DNA of 12,484 bases from Actinomycetota bacterium. GTDB taxonomy: Bacteria > Actinomycetota > Actinomycetes > UBA12327. Shown here in pieces: positions 6,708-12,484 of this stretch; the first letter of the stretch is position 1; every line of letters begins with the position of its first letter. A program made the translations under genes and the position numbers. The stretch covers positions 1-12,484 of the forward strand of contig DPWC01000181.1 in the NCBI GenBank assembly GCA_003529305.1, read 5' to 3'. Below the pieces are notes generated by a model. That model saw nothing but the letters and a program-made list of their open reading frames with translations, was not told where the DNA came from and did not search any database.

Positions 6708-6720
6708 GCGTGTGACCCTA
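6705..6720 (-). promoter_or_regulatory. Leaderless promoter of mshC
   Basis: On the - strand TAGGGT (6720-6715) is followed by seven bases and ATG (6707-6705), with no Shine-Dalgarno sequence. It lies in the 48-base gap after the SCO1664-like gene, so mshC can be transcribed independently of the genes before it. Confidence 0.55.
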
Positions 6721-6755
6721 TCGGGCGTCGTCGAAAAGATTCGGTGTTGACAGGG

Positions 6756-7580
6756 TTAGAAGGCTGGCCACGGGATGGCAGGCCAGCGGCCATCGGGCAC
6801 GGGGAATTGGCCGTGGCGCAGCAACCGCTGTGCTCTATACGAGGTGGCCGCAATCTCTTCAGCAAAGAGATGTTCGGCCAAAATCTCGGCCAATGGTCCC
6901 GCAGCAAGTGCTGTCACCATCGCCTGCAACAGATCGGCTTCGGTTTCCGTGAGTTCAGTACCCGCCCACCCCCACAGCACGGTGCGCAATTTGTCATCGT
7001 CACTGAAACACAAACCATGATCAATGCCGTAGATAGCGCCGTCTTCGGTGCACAGGATGTGTCCACCCTTGCGATCGGAGTTGTTAGTCACCGCGTCGAG
7101 CAAACACATCAGTCGCAGACGACGATCATCGCGGTGCACGAGTTCGAGGGGCCGCCCATAGTCATCGCTGGCCCTGAGCACACTGAGCCAGCCCGTAGGC
7201 ACCTCACCACTAGGCACCACATCTACGCAGCTGGTCTCGGTGACCTCAATCCATAACTGGCAGGCACCCGCGCCGAGCGGGCCATCTGCCCGCCAGACCG
7301 TGGTGGGCACCAACGCGGTCCTGCCCAGACTGGCCGCCGCCCACTGATGAAGTTCAAAGGTGGCAACTTCGCGATGGCCGAGAGTTTCATCAGGAAAGTC
7401 CCACAGCGGGCGCTCACCGCGCACGGGCTTATAAACGCAGGCCACCTCACCACCAGAGTCATCCTCTGCCACACAGAACAAGGTGGTGTTTGAGGCGCCG
7501 CTCAGTCGGCCTTCTATCCGTAGATCACCTTTGGTCAGGAGTTCCACCACATCGGAATCTGCAGGCCGATGACCGGTCAT
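6756..7580 (-). CDS. SCO1664 family protein, PI3/PI4-kinase-like
   Basis: A 274-residue member of an actinobacterial family whose biochemical activity is, to my knowledge, not established. The layout is that of an atypical kinase: a turn-rich RLSGASNTT (25-33) resembling a phosphate loop, a candidate ATP-binding Lys51 in VYKPVRGE, then the catalytic-loop-like segment VTNNSDRKGGH (164-174) with Asp169, and the metal-binding-loop-like GIDHG (185-189) with Asp187. The position where PI-kinases carry an Asn after DRxx is His174. The C-terminal third is helical. It starts three bases after the DUF3090 stop codon (TAG-CCC-ATG) without a Shine-Dalgarno sequence, so translation most likely depends on ribosomes finishing DUF3090. 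It precedes mshC. The family assignment is firm; kinase activity is inference. Confidence 0.88.
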   Translation of the reverse strand: MTGHRPADSDVVELLTKGDLRIEGRLSGASNTTLFCVAEDDSGGEVACVYKPVRGERPLWDFPDETLGHREVATFELHQWAAASLGRTALVPTTVWRADGPLGAGACQLWIEVTETSCVDVVPSGEVPTGWLSVLRASDDYGRPLELVHRDDRRLRLMCLLDAVTNNSDRKGGHILCTEDGAIYGIDHGLCFSDDDKLRTVLWGWAGTELTETEADLLQAMVTALAAGPLAEILAEHLFAEEIAATSYRAQRLLRHGQFPVPDGRWPAIPWPAF

Positions 7581-7583
7581 GGG

Positions 7584-8183
7584 CTATCGCCGATAACCAT
7601 TGGCCCGCGGGCACACATGACCATCTGGGTCCAACGGCAGCGAACAGAACGGACACGCTGGCCGACCGGCAGAAACTACTGCGGCCGCGCGGATCGAGAA
7701 CGCTCTAGCCTGCTGCGGCGTCAATTGGACGCGCAAGGTGTCGGGACCGTCATCACCATCTTGGGTGGTTAGCCAGGAATCGTCGACACTGTCGTCACCG
7801 TCGTCACTGTCGTCACCGTCAATGCCGTCGCTCTGATCACCGGGACCGCTGGCCTCAATAAGCACCCGTTCGGCATCCTCATCCCACCCCAGGCTTAAGG
7901 AAGCGACCCGGAACTCCTCGTCAATGGGCATCTCCAAAGGAGCGCGATCCTCCGCTTGGCCACCAACGCCCGTGGCGATGCGGCCTTCGGTCATTCGCTC
8001 GACCTCGTCGAGCAAGTCACCGATGCGTTCGGCCAGTGCCTCCACCTGTGACTTCTCCAAGGCCACCGAATTCACCTGCCGGCCGGTGCGCGCCTGCAGA
8101 TAGAAGGTCCGCTGTCCTGGCTCCCCCACCGTTCCAGCGACAAAGCGATCAGGGTTGTCATGGACGAAGACGGAGCGGCTCAT
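7584..8183 (-). CDS. DUF3090 family protein with acidic repeat and C-terminal zinc-knuckle-like motif
   Basis: A 199-residue protein of an actinobacterial family of unknown function. The N-terminal half (about 1-115) is the conserved globular part, beginning MSRSVFVHDNPDRFVAGTVG and containing the RTFYLQA stretch. It is followed by an acidic Asp/Ser/Gly linker (about 118-135) made by a short DNA tandem repeat, then a helix (TPQQARAFSIRA) and CPFCSLPLDPDGHVCPR near the end: three cysteines and a histidine in a compact CxxC-x8-HxC layout that could hold zinc. The gene begins eight bases after the phosphatase stop; GAGG overlapping that stop codon serves as Shine-Dalgarno sequence. The SCO1664-like gene starts three bases after it. 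The tight order phosphatase, DUF3090, kinase-like suggests the three products work together. Confidence 0.9.
   Translation of the reverse strand: MSRSVFVHDNPDRFVAGTVGEPGQRTFYLQARTGRQVNSVALEKSQVEALAERIGDLLDEVERMTEGRIATGVGGQAEDRAPLEMPIDEEFRVASLSLGWDEDAERVLIEASGPGDQSDGIDGDDSDDGDDSVDDSWLTTQDGDDGPDTLRVQLTPQQARAFSIRAAAVVSAGRPACPFCSLPLDPDGHVCPRANGYRR
7787..7820 (-). repeat. 18-base tandem repeat in the DUF3090 gene
   Basis: CACTGTCGTCACCGTCGT (from 7787, + strand) is repeated from 7805 almost in full, giving about 1.9 copies with perfect identity, with decayed GTC-rich sequence beyond. It encodes two six-residue Asp/Gly/Ser units in the acidic linker. The copy number may vary between strains because 18 bases keeps the frame. 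Confidence 0.8.
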
Positions 8184-8191
8184 CGCAAACC

Positions 8192-8908
8192 TCAGCTCGT
8201 CGGTCCGCCGACGACGGCGTCGCTGGAGGGCACGGCCGAGGAACCGGGAGTGTTGTTGGATTCGGCGTCACCCTCCTCAGCTGGCGGCTGGAAGATCGAG
8301 AGGTCGCCGGCGGTGTCGTTCATGCGATGGACGAAGGGCCGCGCTGGTGTGTAGGTGATGACGCTGACTGATGCAGGACTGACCACGATCCGCTGGAACT
8401 GGTCCAGATGCAAGCCCAGTGCATCGGCCAGCACCGACTTGATGACATCGCCATGGCTGAACATCGCGTACACCGCACGATCGCCAAGGCGCTGGTTCCA
8501 GTCGCGCACGGCCGCGACGGCACGCGTTTGCATCTCGCGCAGCGATTCACCGCCGTCACCAGGAAATGCCGCAGCGCTGGGGTGATGCTGCACCACACCC
8601 CACAGTGGCTCATCGGCCAAGGTTTTGAGCTCTCGCCCGGTCCAGTCACCGTAACCGCACTCGGTAAGGCGCTCATCAATGACAGGGGTGATGGAGCTTC
8701 CACTCAGGGCGCGTTGCGCGGTTTCGAGACATCGCTCCAACGGACTGCTGACCACGGCTGTCAGTGGTACGGCGGCCAGTCGGTCGGCAAGCGCGTCAGC
8801 TTGGGCTTGTCCGTGCTCGTCGAGACTGACGCCGGGCGTTCGGCCGGCCAGAACACCCCCGGCATTGGCCGTACTGCGTGCATGACGGATCAGCAGCAGT
8901 GTGGCCAT
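8192..8908 (-). CDS. Histidine phosphatase family protein, MSMEG_4193-like
   Basis: A 238-residue member of the phosphoglycerate-mutase-like superfamily. The catalytic set is complete: Arg8-His9 (LIRHARS, with Ala where the signature has Gly), Arg59 (SSPLERC), Glu83 (DERLTECGYGDW) and His152 (FSHGDVIKS). His9 would be the phospho-acceptor. Residues after about 200 form a Ser/Pro/Ala/Asp-rich tail without predicted structure. The actinobacterial subfamily has no assigned substrate; the neighbouring kinase-like gene and DUF3090 make a protein or lipid phosphate plausible, but a metabolite phosphatase cannot be excluded. The ATG start follows TAGTCT by six bases, and that hexamer begins with the uppP stop codon. 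Confidence 0.93.
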   Translation of the reverse strand: MATLLLIRHARSTANAGGVLAGRTPGVSLDEHGQAQADALADRLAAVPLTAVVSSPLERCLETAQRALSGSSITPVIDERLTECGYGDWTGRELKTLADEPLWGVVQHHPSAAAFPGDGGESLREMQTRAVAAVRDWNQRLGDRAVYAMFSHGDVIKSVLADALGLHLDQFQRIVVSPASVSVITYTPARPFVHRMNDTAGDLSIFQPPAEEGDAESNNTPGSSAVPSSDAVVGGPTS

Positions 8909-8920
8909 ACCCCAAGACTA
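8906..8920 (-). promoter_or_regulatory. Leaderless promoter of the phosphatase gene, fused to the uppP stop codon
   Basis: On the - strand TAGTCT (8920-8915), six bases, then ATG (8908-8906). The uppP stop TAG (8920-8918) is the first half of the hexamer. No Shine-Dalgarno sequence is present in the nine bases between the genes (TCTTGGGGT gives only a G-run). Confidence 0.45.
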
Positions 8921-9751
8921 GGTGCCCACGGTGGGGTTCAGCACGCCGAGAGCGAGCAACACCAAGACCAGAGAACCCAGCGCAACTCGGTAGATGACGA
9001 AAGGCAGGTAGGTGCGGGTGCGCAGGTAGCGCAGCAGCCAACCGATCACCAGATATCCCACGACAAATGCCACGACACTGGCCACGATCGCTTTGCCGAG
9101 CAGGCCGGGCTGCTCAACGAAGGAGGCGTCCTTTAATTCGAATATTCCCGACGCTAAAACTGCGGGTATGGCTAGCAAAAATGCCACCCGCGTGGCGATG
9201 TCTCGGCGGTAGCCCAAGAAGAGCCCAGCACTGATCGTGGCGCCAGATCGCGACACCCCGGGTATGAGGGCCAACATTTGTGCCAGTCCGTAGAGGACAG
9301 CGTCCTTGACCGTCAAATCATCTTGCACTTTGCGGCCAGTGCCCACCCGATCGGCAATCCCCAGGATCAGGCCGAAGACGATGAGCATGGCGGCGATCAG
9401 ACCCAGACTGCGAAACGCTGTCTTGATGGTGTCCTGCAGGAGGACTCCAGCCACCGCGATGGGCACAGTGCCGATGATGATGTACCAGCCCAGTCGGGCA
9501 TCGGGGTCTGAGCGGTGCTCGGAACGAAACAACGCGCGGACCCACGCCACTGCGATCCGTGCGATATCGCGCCGGAAGTAGACGATGACGGCCAGTTCAG
9601 TGCCGATTTGACTGACAGCGGTGAAGGACGCCCCAGGATCGGGAAGGTGAAATAACTGGGGGGCAATCGCCAGATGCGCACTGCTGGAGATCGGCAGGAA
9701 TTCGGTGAGACCTTGCAAAACGCCGAGCAACACCGACTGGAAATAGGTCAC
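8918..9751 (-). CDS. uppP: Undecaprenyl-diphosphatase (BacA/UppP family)
   Basis: A 277-residue integral membrane enzyme that removes a phosphate from undecaprenyl diphosphate, regenerating the lipid carrier for peptidoglycan and other wall polymers; extra copies give bacitracin resistance in other bacteria. Both family signatures are intact: GVLQGLTEFLPISSSAHL near the N-terminus (Glu17 and the SSS at 22-24 with this start) and PGVSRSG at 164-170 (catalytic-site Arg168). About eight hydrophobic segments are visible. A TTG nine bases upstream (9760) keeps the frame open, but it lies within TAGGTT (9764-9759), the probable -10; GTG 9751 is seven bases after that hexamer and is preferred. Divergent from the aldo/keto reductase gene, and first of the five-gene run that ends with mshC. 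Confidence 0.95.
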   Translation of the reverse strand: MTYFQSVLLGVLQGLTEFLPISSSAHLAIAPQLFHLPDPGASFTAVSQIGTELAVIVYFRRDIARIAVAWVRALFRSEHRSDPDARLGWYIIIGTVPIAVAGVLLQDTIKTAFRSLGLIAAMLIVFGLILGIADRVGTGRKVQDDLTVKDAVLYGLAQMLALIPGVSRSGATISAGLFLGYRRDIATRVAFLLAIPAVLASGIFELKDASFVEQPGLLGKAIVASVVAFVVGYLVIGWLLRYLRTRTYLPFVIYRVALGSLVLVLLALGVLNPTVGT

Positions 9752-9819
9752 GACGCGCAACCTACTGGCCGCGCGCCGCTGCCCCGCCCAGCCACCCGCC
9801 CTATTAGCGTGGGCTTATG
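9749..9819. promoter_or_regulatory. Divergent leaderless promoters of uppP and the aldo/keto reductase gene
   Basis: On the - strand TAGGTT (9764-9759) is followed by seven bases and GTG (9751). On the + strand TAGCGT (9805-9810) is followed by six bases and ATG (9817). The start codons are 65 bases apart; the 40 bases between the hexamers would hold both -35 regions, but no good TTGACA-like match is seen. Neither gene has a Shine-Dalgarno sequence. Confidence 0.55.
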
Positions 9820-10794
9820 CAAAGACGCGCCTTGGGTCGCTCCGGCCTGACCGTTTCTCGTCTGTGTCTGGGCACCATGACCTGGGCCCGAGACACCGAT
9901 GAGCATGAAGCGCGAGGCCAGTACGCCGCGTTTCGCGAGGCCGGTGGGGATTTCATCGACACCGCTGATGTGTATGGCGATGGCGACTCCGAGAAGTTGC
10001 TCGGTGAGATTTTGCGGGAGACTAGGTCGCGTGATCTGGTGATTGTGGCCACCAAGGCAGTCAGTGTCGTCGATGGCGGGGAGCGCCGACGGGACGCCAG
10101 CCGCGCGCATCTGATGAAGGCATTGGATGCCTCCTTGCAGCGACTTCAAACCGACTACATCGACTTGTGGCAGATGCACGCCTGGGATTCCACGACACCG
10201 ATCGATGAGACTCTGGCGACTTTGGATGACGCAGTGCGCTCAGGCAAGGTTCGCTATGTCGGGATCTCGAACTACTCGGGGTGGCAGACGGCCCGGGCCG
10301 CCACCTGGCAGTCGGCCCTGCCCGGCCGCGCTCCGTTATCGACCACGCAGATGGAGTACTCACTGCTTAACCGCGGGATCGAACGCGAGGTCGTTCCGGC
10401 GGCCGAGGCGTTCGGGATGGGCATCTTGCCGTGGTCACCCCTGGGACGCGGTGTGCTGACCGGTAAGTACCGCGACGGCACCCCAGCGGACTCCCGTGGC
10501 GCGTCGGCACACTTCGGTGGGTTCGTGGCCCCCTTCCTGGATCAGCGATCCAACGGCATTGTTGATGCCGTGATCACCGCAGCTCGTGGCCTTGGCAGCA
10601 CCCCGTTGGAGGTGGCGTTGGCATGGGTGCGCGATCGACGCGGTGTGGTGGCCCCGATTGTTGGAGCGCGCACTTCCGCTCAATTGGAACAGGCACTGGG
10701 TGTTGAGCAGTTGACCTTGCCGCAGGAGATCGCCGATGTGCTCGACGAGGTCTCTGCCCCATCGATGGCCTACCCCGAGAAGGCTTATCGCTGA
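9817..10794 (+). CDS. Aldo/keto reductase
   Basis: A 325-residue NADPH-dependent TIM-barrel oxidoreductase, of the subgroup related to potassium-channel beta subunits and YhdN/Tas-like proteins. The catalytic tetrad is present: Asp48 (FIDTADVYG), Tyr53, Lys80 (VATKA) and His121 (LWQMH). The C-terminal cofactor segment PIVGARTSAQLEQ matches the family phosphate-binding motif. The substrate cannot be told from sequence; these enzymes reduce a range of aldehydes and ketones. The ATG follows TAGCGT by six bases, predicting a leaderless message. Its TGA shares one base with the ATG of the DUF5703 gene (TGATG), so the two are translationally coupled. Divergent from uppP. Confidence 0.94.
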   Translation: MQRRALGRSGLTVSRLCLGTMTWARDTDEHEARGQYAAFREAGGDFIDTADVYGDGDSEKLLGEILRETRSRDLVIVATKAVSVVDGGERRRDASRAHLMKALDASLQRLQTDYIDLWQMHAWDSTTPIDETLATLDDAVRSGKVRYVGISNYSGWQTARAATWQSALPGRAPLSTTQMEYSLLNRGIEREVVPAAEAFGMGILPWSPLGRGVLTGKYRDGTPADSRGASAHFGGFVAPFLDQRSNGIVDAVITAARGLGSTPLEVALAWVRDRRGVVAPIVGARTSAQLEQALGVEQLTLPQEIADVLDEVSAPSMAYPEKAYR

Positions 10795-11009
10795 TGCGCT
10801 CGCTGGAGGCCCGCACTGACGCCGCAATGAAGTTTGAGTTGCGTGAAGTGCGGGTATCGCGAGAGATCTCGCGCGGGGCGTTGGTGCGATTGCTCGCCGA
10901 GCAGGCCGAATACGGTCATTGGGAGTTGGCCAGACTGGTGTTGTATCCCGATGGCCACCGACGGGTGTGGCTTCGTCGACGCATCATGAAGGTCGCTCGT
11001 ACCGCCTAG
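10794..11009 (+). CDS. DUF5703 family small basic protein
   Basis: A 71-residue basic protein of an actinobacterial family of unknown function. The recognisable core is AEYGHWELARLVLYPDGHRR, followed by an Arg-rich strand ending RRRIMKVARTA; six arginines in the last 20 residues may mean nucleic-acid or membrane-surface contact, which is inference. ATG 10794 overlaps the aldo/keto reductase stop by one base, with GAGAAGG about ten bases upstream; the alternative ATG 10827 would give 60 residues closer to the core of the family but has no ribosome binding site. Its 3' end is 18 bases from that of the convergent peptidase gene. Confidence 0.82.
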   Translation: MRSLEARTDAAMKFELREVRVSREISRGALVRLLAEQAEYGHWELARLVLYPDGHRRVWLRRRIMKVARTA

Positions 11010-11023
11010 CGATCAGACCATGC

Positions 11024-11037
11024 GCGGTCAGCACCGC
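11024..11037. terminator. Short hairpin at the convergent ends of DUF5703 and M20 genes
   Basis: GCGGT/CAGC/ACCGC (11024-11037) is a 5-base stem with a 4-base loop spanning the peptidase stop codon (11030-11028). It is short and has no T-tract; it is listed because it is the only structure seen in the 18-base gap region. Confidence 0.2.
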
Positions 11038-12344
11038 AGCAGAAAGTCCTCCAACACATCGGTGCCGAACTGCAAGGCCGAAATCGGCACTCGTTCATCG
11101 ACCCCATGGAACAGGGCGGCAAAATCAAGATTCGCCGGCAGCTGCAACGGCGAGAAGCCCACACACTTCATCCCCAGCATGGAGAAGGCTTTGCCATCAG
11201 TGCCACCGCTAAGCATGTAGGGCACCACACGAGCGGTGGGGTCATGGGCCAGCAGGCTCTGGCGGATCGCCGTCACGAGATCGCCGGAGAAATCCGTCTC
11301 TAGTGCGATGTCGTCGTGTACATGCTCAATCTCCACATGGGGTCCGGCCAGTTCGTGCAGAACTGAGAGGAACTCCTCACGACCGCCCGGCAAGAACCGG
11401 CCATCAACCTGGGCTTGCGCCTGCCCCGGCACGACATTGATCTTGTAGCCAGCATCCACCATGGTGGGGTTGGCGTTGTGCCGCAGCGTGGGAGCGATCA
11501 TCCGGCCGATGTCCCCCAGCGCGGTGACGACGGCCTCGGCCTGCGCTACCGCTTCCGGACCCTGGGGATCGAATGGCAGATCGAGAATCTCTGCGCATTC
11601 GGTTAACAGTGCATTGACGGGCGCAGACAGTTGCACCGGCCATTGGTGGGTGCCGATGCGAGCCAAAGCCTGCGCTAGATGGACCACCGCGTTGTCGGAT
11701 GTCCGCAACGAGCCGTGCCCGGCGGTACCGCGGGCCTTCAGTCGCAACCACGCGATGCCCTTCTCCGCCGTTTCGATGAGATACAACCGCTGCTGCGCCA
11801 CGGTGATGGAGAACCCGCCAACCTCGCCGATGGCCTCGGTGCACCCCTCGAAGTGATCGCGCTGGTGGCGCACGAGCCAATGGGCACCCTTAGTACCGCC
11901 AGCCTCTTCGTCAGCGGTGAAGGCCAGCACGATGTCGCGCTGTGGTTGGCGGCCGCTGGCATGCAATCGTTGGAGCGCAGTAAGGATCATGGCGTTCGTG
12001 TCGAGCATGTCGACCGCTCCACGCCCCCACACATAGTCGTCGTGTACCTCGGCGGCGAAGGGATCAAAGCGCCAGTCGTGGGCGTCGGCTGGCACGACAT
12101 CCAGGTGAGCGTGGACCAGTAACGGTGGCCTCGAGGCATCTGAGCCCGCCAATCGCGCCAGCACATTGGCGCGGCCAGGAGCAGATTCCACGACCTGCGG
12201 CCCAGCCCCTAGTGGACTCAGGACCGCAGCGACATACTCGGCGGCTTTGCGCTCCCCTGGCCCAGAACCATCACTGTGATTGACCGACGCGCATTGGATC
12301 AGAGCACGAAGATGCTCCACGACAGTGTCATCGGTGATGCTCAC
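11028..12344 (-). CDS. M20/M25/M40 family metallopeptidase
   Basis: A 438-residue dinuclear zinc hydrolase of the carboxypeptidase/dipeptidase/deacylase group, cytoplasmic, with no signal peptide. Metal and catalytic residues are in place: His80 (HLDVVP), bridging Asp112 (GRGAVDM), the Glu146-Glu147 pair (DEEAGG), Glu174 in GEVGG and the C-terminal His413 (FHGVDER). His210 in GTAGHGS belongs to the dimerisation (lid) domain inserted at about 200-320. It most resembles the broad actinobacterial M20 proteins often called dipeptidases; the true substrate is unknown. The frame is open upstream to an ATG at 12440, against the tRNA gene; GTG 12344 is preferred because related proteins start here (VSITDDTVVEHLRALI) and because CAGGAT ends six bases before it, with AGGA as an alternative Shine-Dalgarno sequence. 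Confidence 0.92.
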   Translation of the reverse strand: MSITDDTVVEHLRALIQCASVNHSDGSGPGERKAAEYVAAVLSPLGAGPQVVESAPGRANVLARLAGSDASRPPLLVHAHLDVVPADAHDWRFDPFAAEVHDDYVWGRGAVDMLDTNAMILTALQRLHASGRQPQRDIVLAFTADEEAGGTKGAHWLVRHQRDHFEGCTEAIGEVGGFSITVAQQRLYLIETAEKGIAWLRLKARGTAGHGSLRTSDNAVVHLAQALARIGTHQWPVQLSAPVNALLTECAEILDLPFDPQGPEAVAQAEAVVTALGDIGRMIAPTLRHNANPTMVDAGYKINVVPGQAQAQVDGRFLPGGREEFLSVLHELAGPHVEIEHVHDDIALETDFSGDLVTAIRQSLLAHDPTARVVPYMLSGGTDGKAFSMLGMKCVGFSPLQLPANLDFAALFHGVDERVPISALQFGTDVLEDFLLRC

Positions 12345-12356
12345 GGCCCCATCCTG
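12342..12356 (-). promoter_or_regulatory. Possible leaderless promoter or ribosome binding site of the M20 gene
   Basis: On the - strand CAGGAT (12356-12351), six bases, then GTG (12344-12342). It has the spacing of the other leaderless starts in the window but C instead of T in the first position. The AGGA within it could instead act as a Shine-Dalgarno sequence, so the two readings cannot be separated from sequence. Confidence 0.3.
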
Positions 12357-12405
12357 CCCGGTGATGGCGCAGAAGTGTGTGCCAGAGCGTTCGCGTCCGC
12401 TTTGA

Positions 12406-12411
12406 TAGCCT
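12406..12411 (+). promoter_or_regulatory. Weak candidate -10 for tRNA-Leu
   Basis: TAGCCT lies 30 bases before the mature 5' end of the tRNA, so a short 5' leader would be removed by RNase P. A 6-base inverted repeat GCGCCA/TGGCGC (12418-12436) falls in that leader. No -35 match is seen, so this is tentative. Confidence 0.25.
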
Positions 12412-12441
12412 TCGCGCGCGCCACCCCCAATGGCGCTCATC

Positions 12442-12484
12442 GTCCGGGTGGCGGAATAGGTAGACGCGCTAGCTTGAGGTGCTA
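12442..12484 (+). tRNA. tRNA-Leu (anticodon GAG), 5' half, cut by right edge
   Basis: The sequence folds as the 5' half of a class II tRNA. Acceptor strand GTCCGGG (12442-12448), T8, G9, a 3-base D-stem GCG/CGC (12451-12453 with 12465-12467) and a D-loop containing the invariant GG (12459-12460). The anticodon arm is CTAGC (12469-12473), loop TTGAGGT (12474-12480), then GCTA, the 3' strand still lacking its last G. The anticodon GAG (12476-12478) reads CUC and CUU leucine codons. The sequence GGTGGCGGAAT...GGTAGACGCGCTAGCTTGAG is characteristic of bacterial tRNA-Leu. The long variable arm, T-arm and 3' acceptor strand lie outside the window. Confidence 0.93.

Noticed and set aside
6747..6752. 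Perfect TTGACA on the + strand
   Set aside because: It spans the last codons of the SCO1664-like gene and has no -10 hexamer at 16-18 bases and no gene downstream on that strand.
6204..7256. A 350-codon open frame on the + strand opposite mshC and the SCO1664-like gene
   Set aside because: It crosses two well-supported antisense genes and the gap between them; its length is explained by codon bias of high-GC genes in the opposite frame.
8408..9136. A 242-codon open frame on the + strand opposite the phosphatase and uppP genes
   Set aside because: Low-complexity Gln/His-rich shadow of two clear genes on the other strand.
10540..10560. Inverted repeat GGATCAGCGATCC in the aldo/keto reductase gene
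   Set aside because: Wholly inside coding sequence of a conserved region with no sign of function.
12345..12440. Upstream ATG adding 32 residues to the M20 peptidase
   Set aside because: It abuts the tRNA 5' end, the added residues look like translated promoter sequence, and the family begins near GTG 12344.

Overview
The window reads as a compact stretch of an actinobacterial chromosome, G+C-rich (roughly 60 percent by eye). Three markers point there: a Pup-proteasome ATPase (ARC/Mpa), the mycothiol ligase MshC, and a run of protein families found almost only in Actinobacteria (SCO1664-like, DUF3090, MSMEG_4193-like phosphatase, DUF5703). I recognise every protein gene at family level. There are 14 protein genes (13 complete, one cut by the left edge) and the first half of a tRNA-Leu at the right edge. 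No insertion sequence, phage, CRISPR or toxin-antitoxin element was seen. The longest gene-free stretch is 133 bases (978-1110).

Layout. 1-977 (-): N-terminal part of arc. 1111-1446 (+): small ferredoxin. 1528-2487 and 2498-3625 (-): tRNA m1A58 methyltransferase TrmI preceded by a CBS-domain site-2 protease. 3662-4474 and 4564-5406 (+): RecB-like Fe-S nuclease and a PAC2 protein. 5478-9751 (-): five genes, in transcription order uppP, histidine phosphatase, DUF3090, kinase-like SCO1664 family, mshC. 9817-11009 (+): aldo/keto reductase overlapping a DUF5703 gene. 11028-12344 (-): M20 peptidase. 12442-12484 (+): tRNA-Leu(GAG).

How the genes fit together. The neighbourhood joins regulated proteolysis (ARC, PAC2, a site-2 protease), low-molecular-weight thiol synthesis (MshC), tRNA modification and cell-wall lipid recycling (UppP). 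Between uppP and mshC lies a tight set whose function is not known: a phosphatase-fold protein, an acidic protein with a C-terminal zinc-knuckle-like motif, and a protein with kinase-like motifs. Their order suggests a phosphorylation/dephosphorylation module, but that is inference.

The clearest unexpected signal is in the promoters. Eight genes have a TANNNT -10 hexamer ending exactly 6 or 7 bases before the start codon, which predicts leaderless mRNAs. A ninth, the M20 gene, has CAGGAT at the same spacing. In two tandem gene pairs (site-2 protease to trmI, uppP to phosphatase) the stop codon of the upstream gene forms the first three bases of the -10 of the downstream gene. The remaining genes are either leadered with a clear Shine-Dalgarno sequence (arc, PAC2) or coupled to the gene before them (DUF3090, SCO1664-like, DUF5703). 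Only sequence inspection was possible; no homology search or folding was run.
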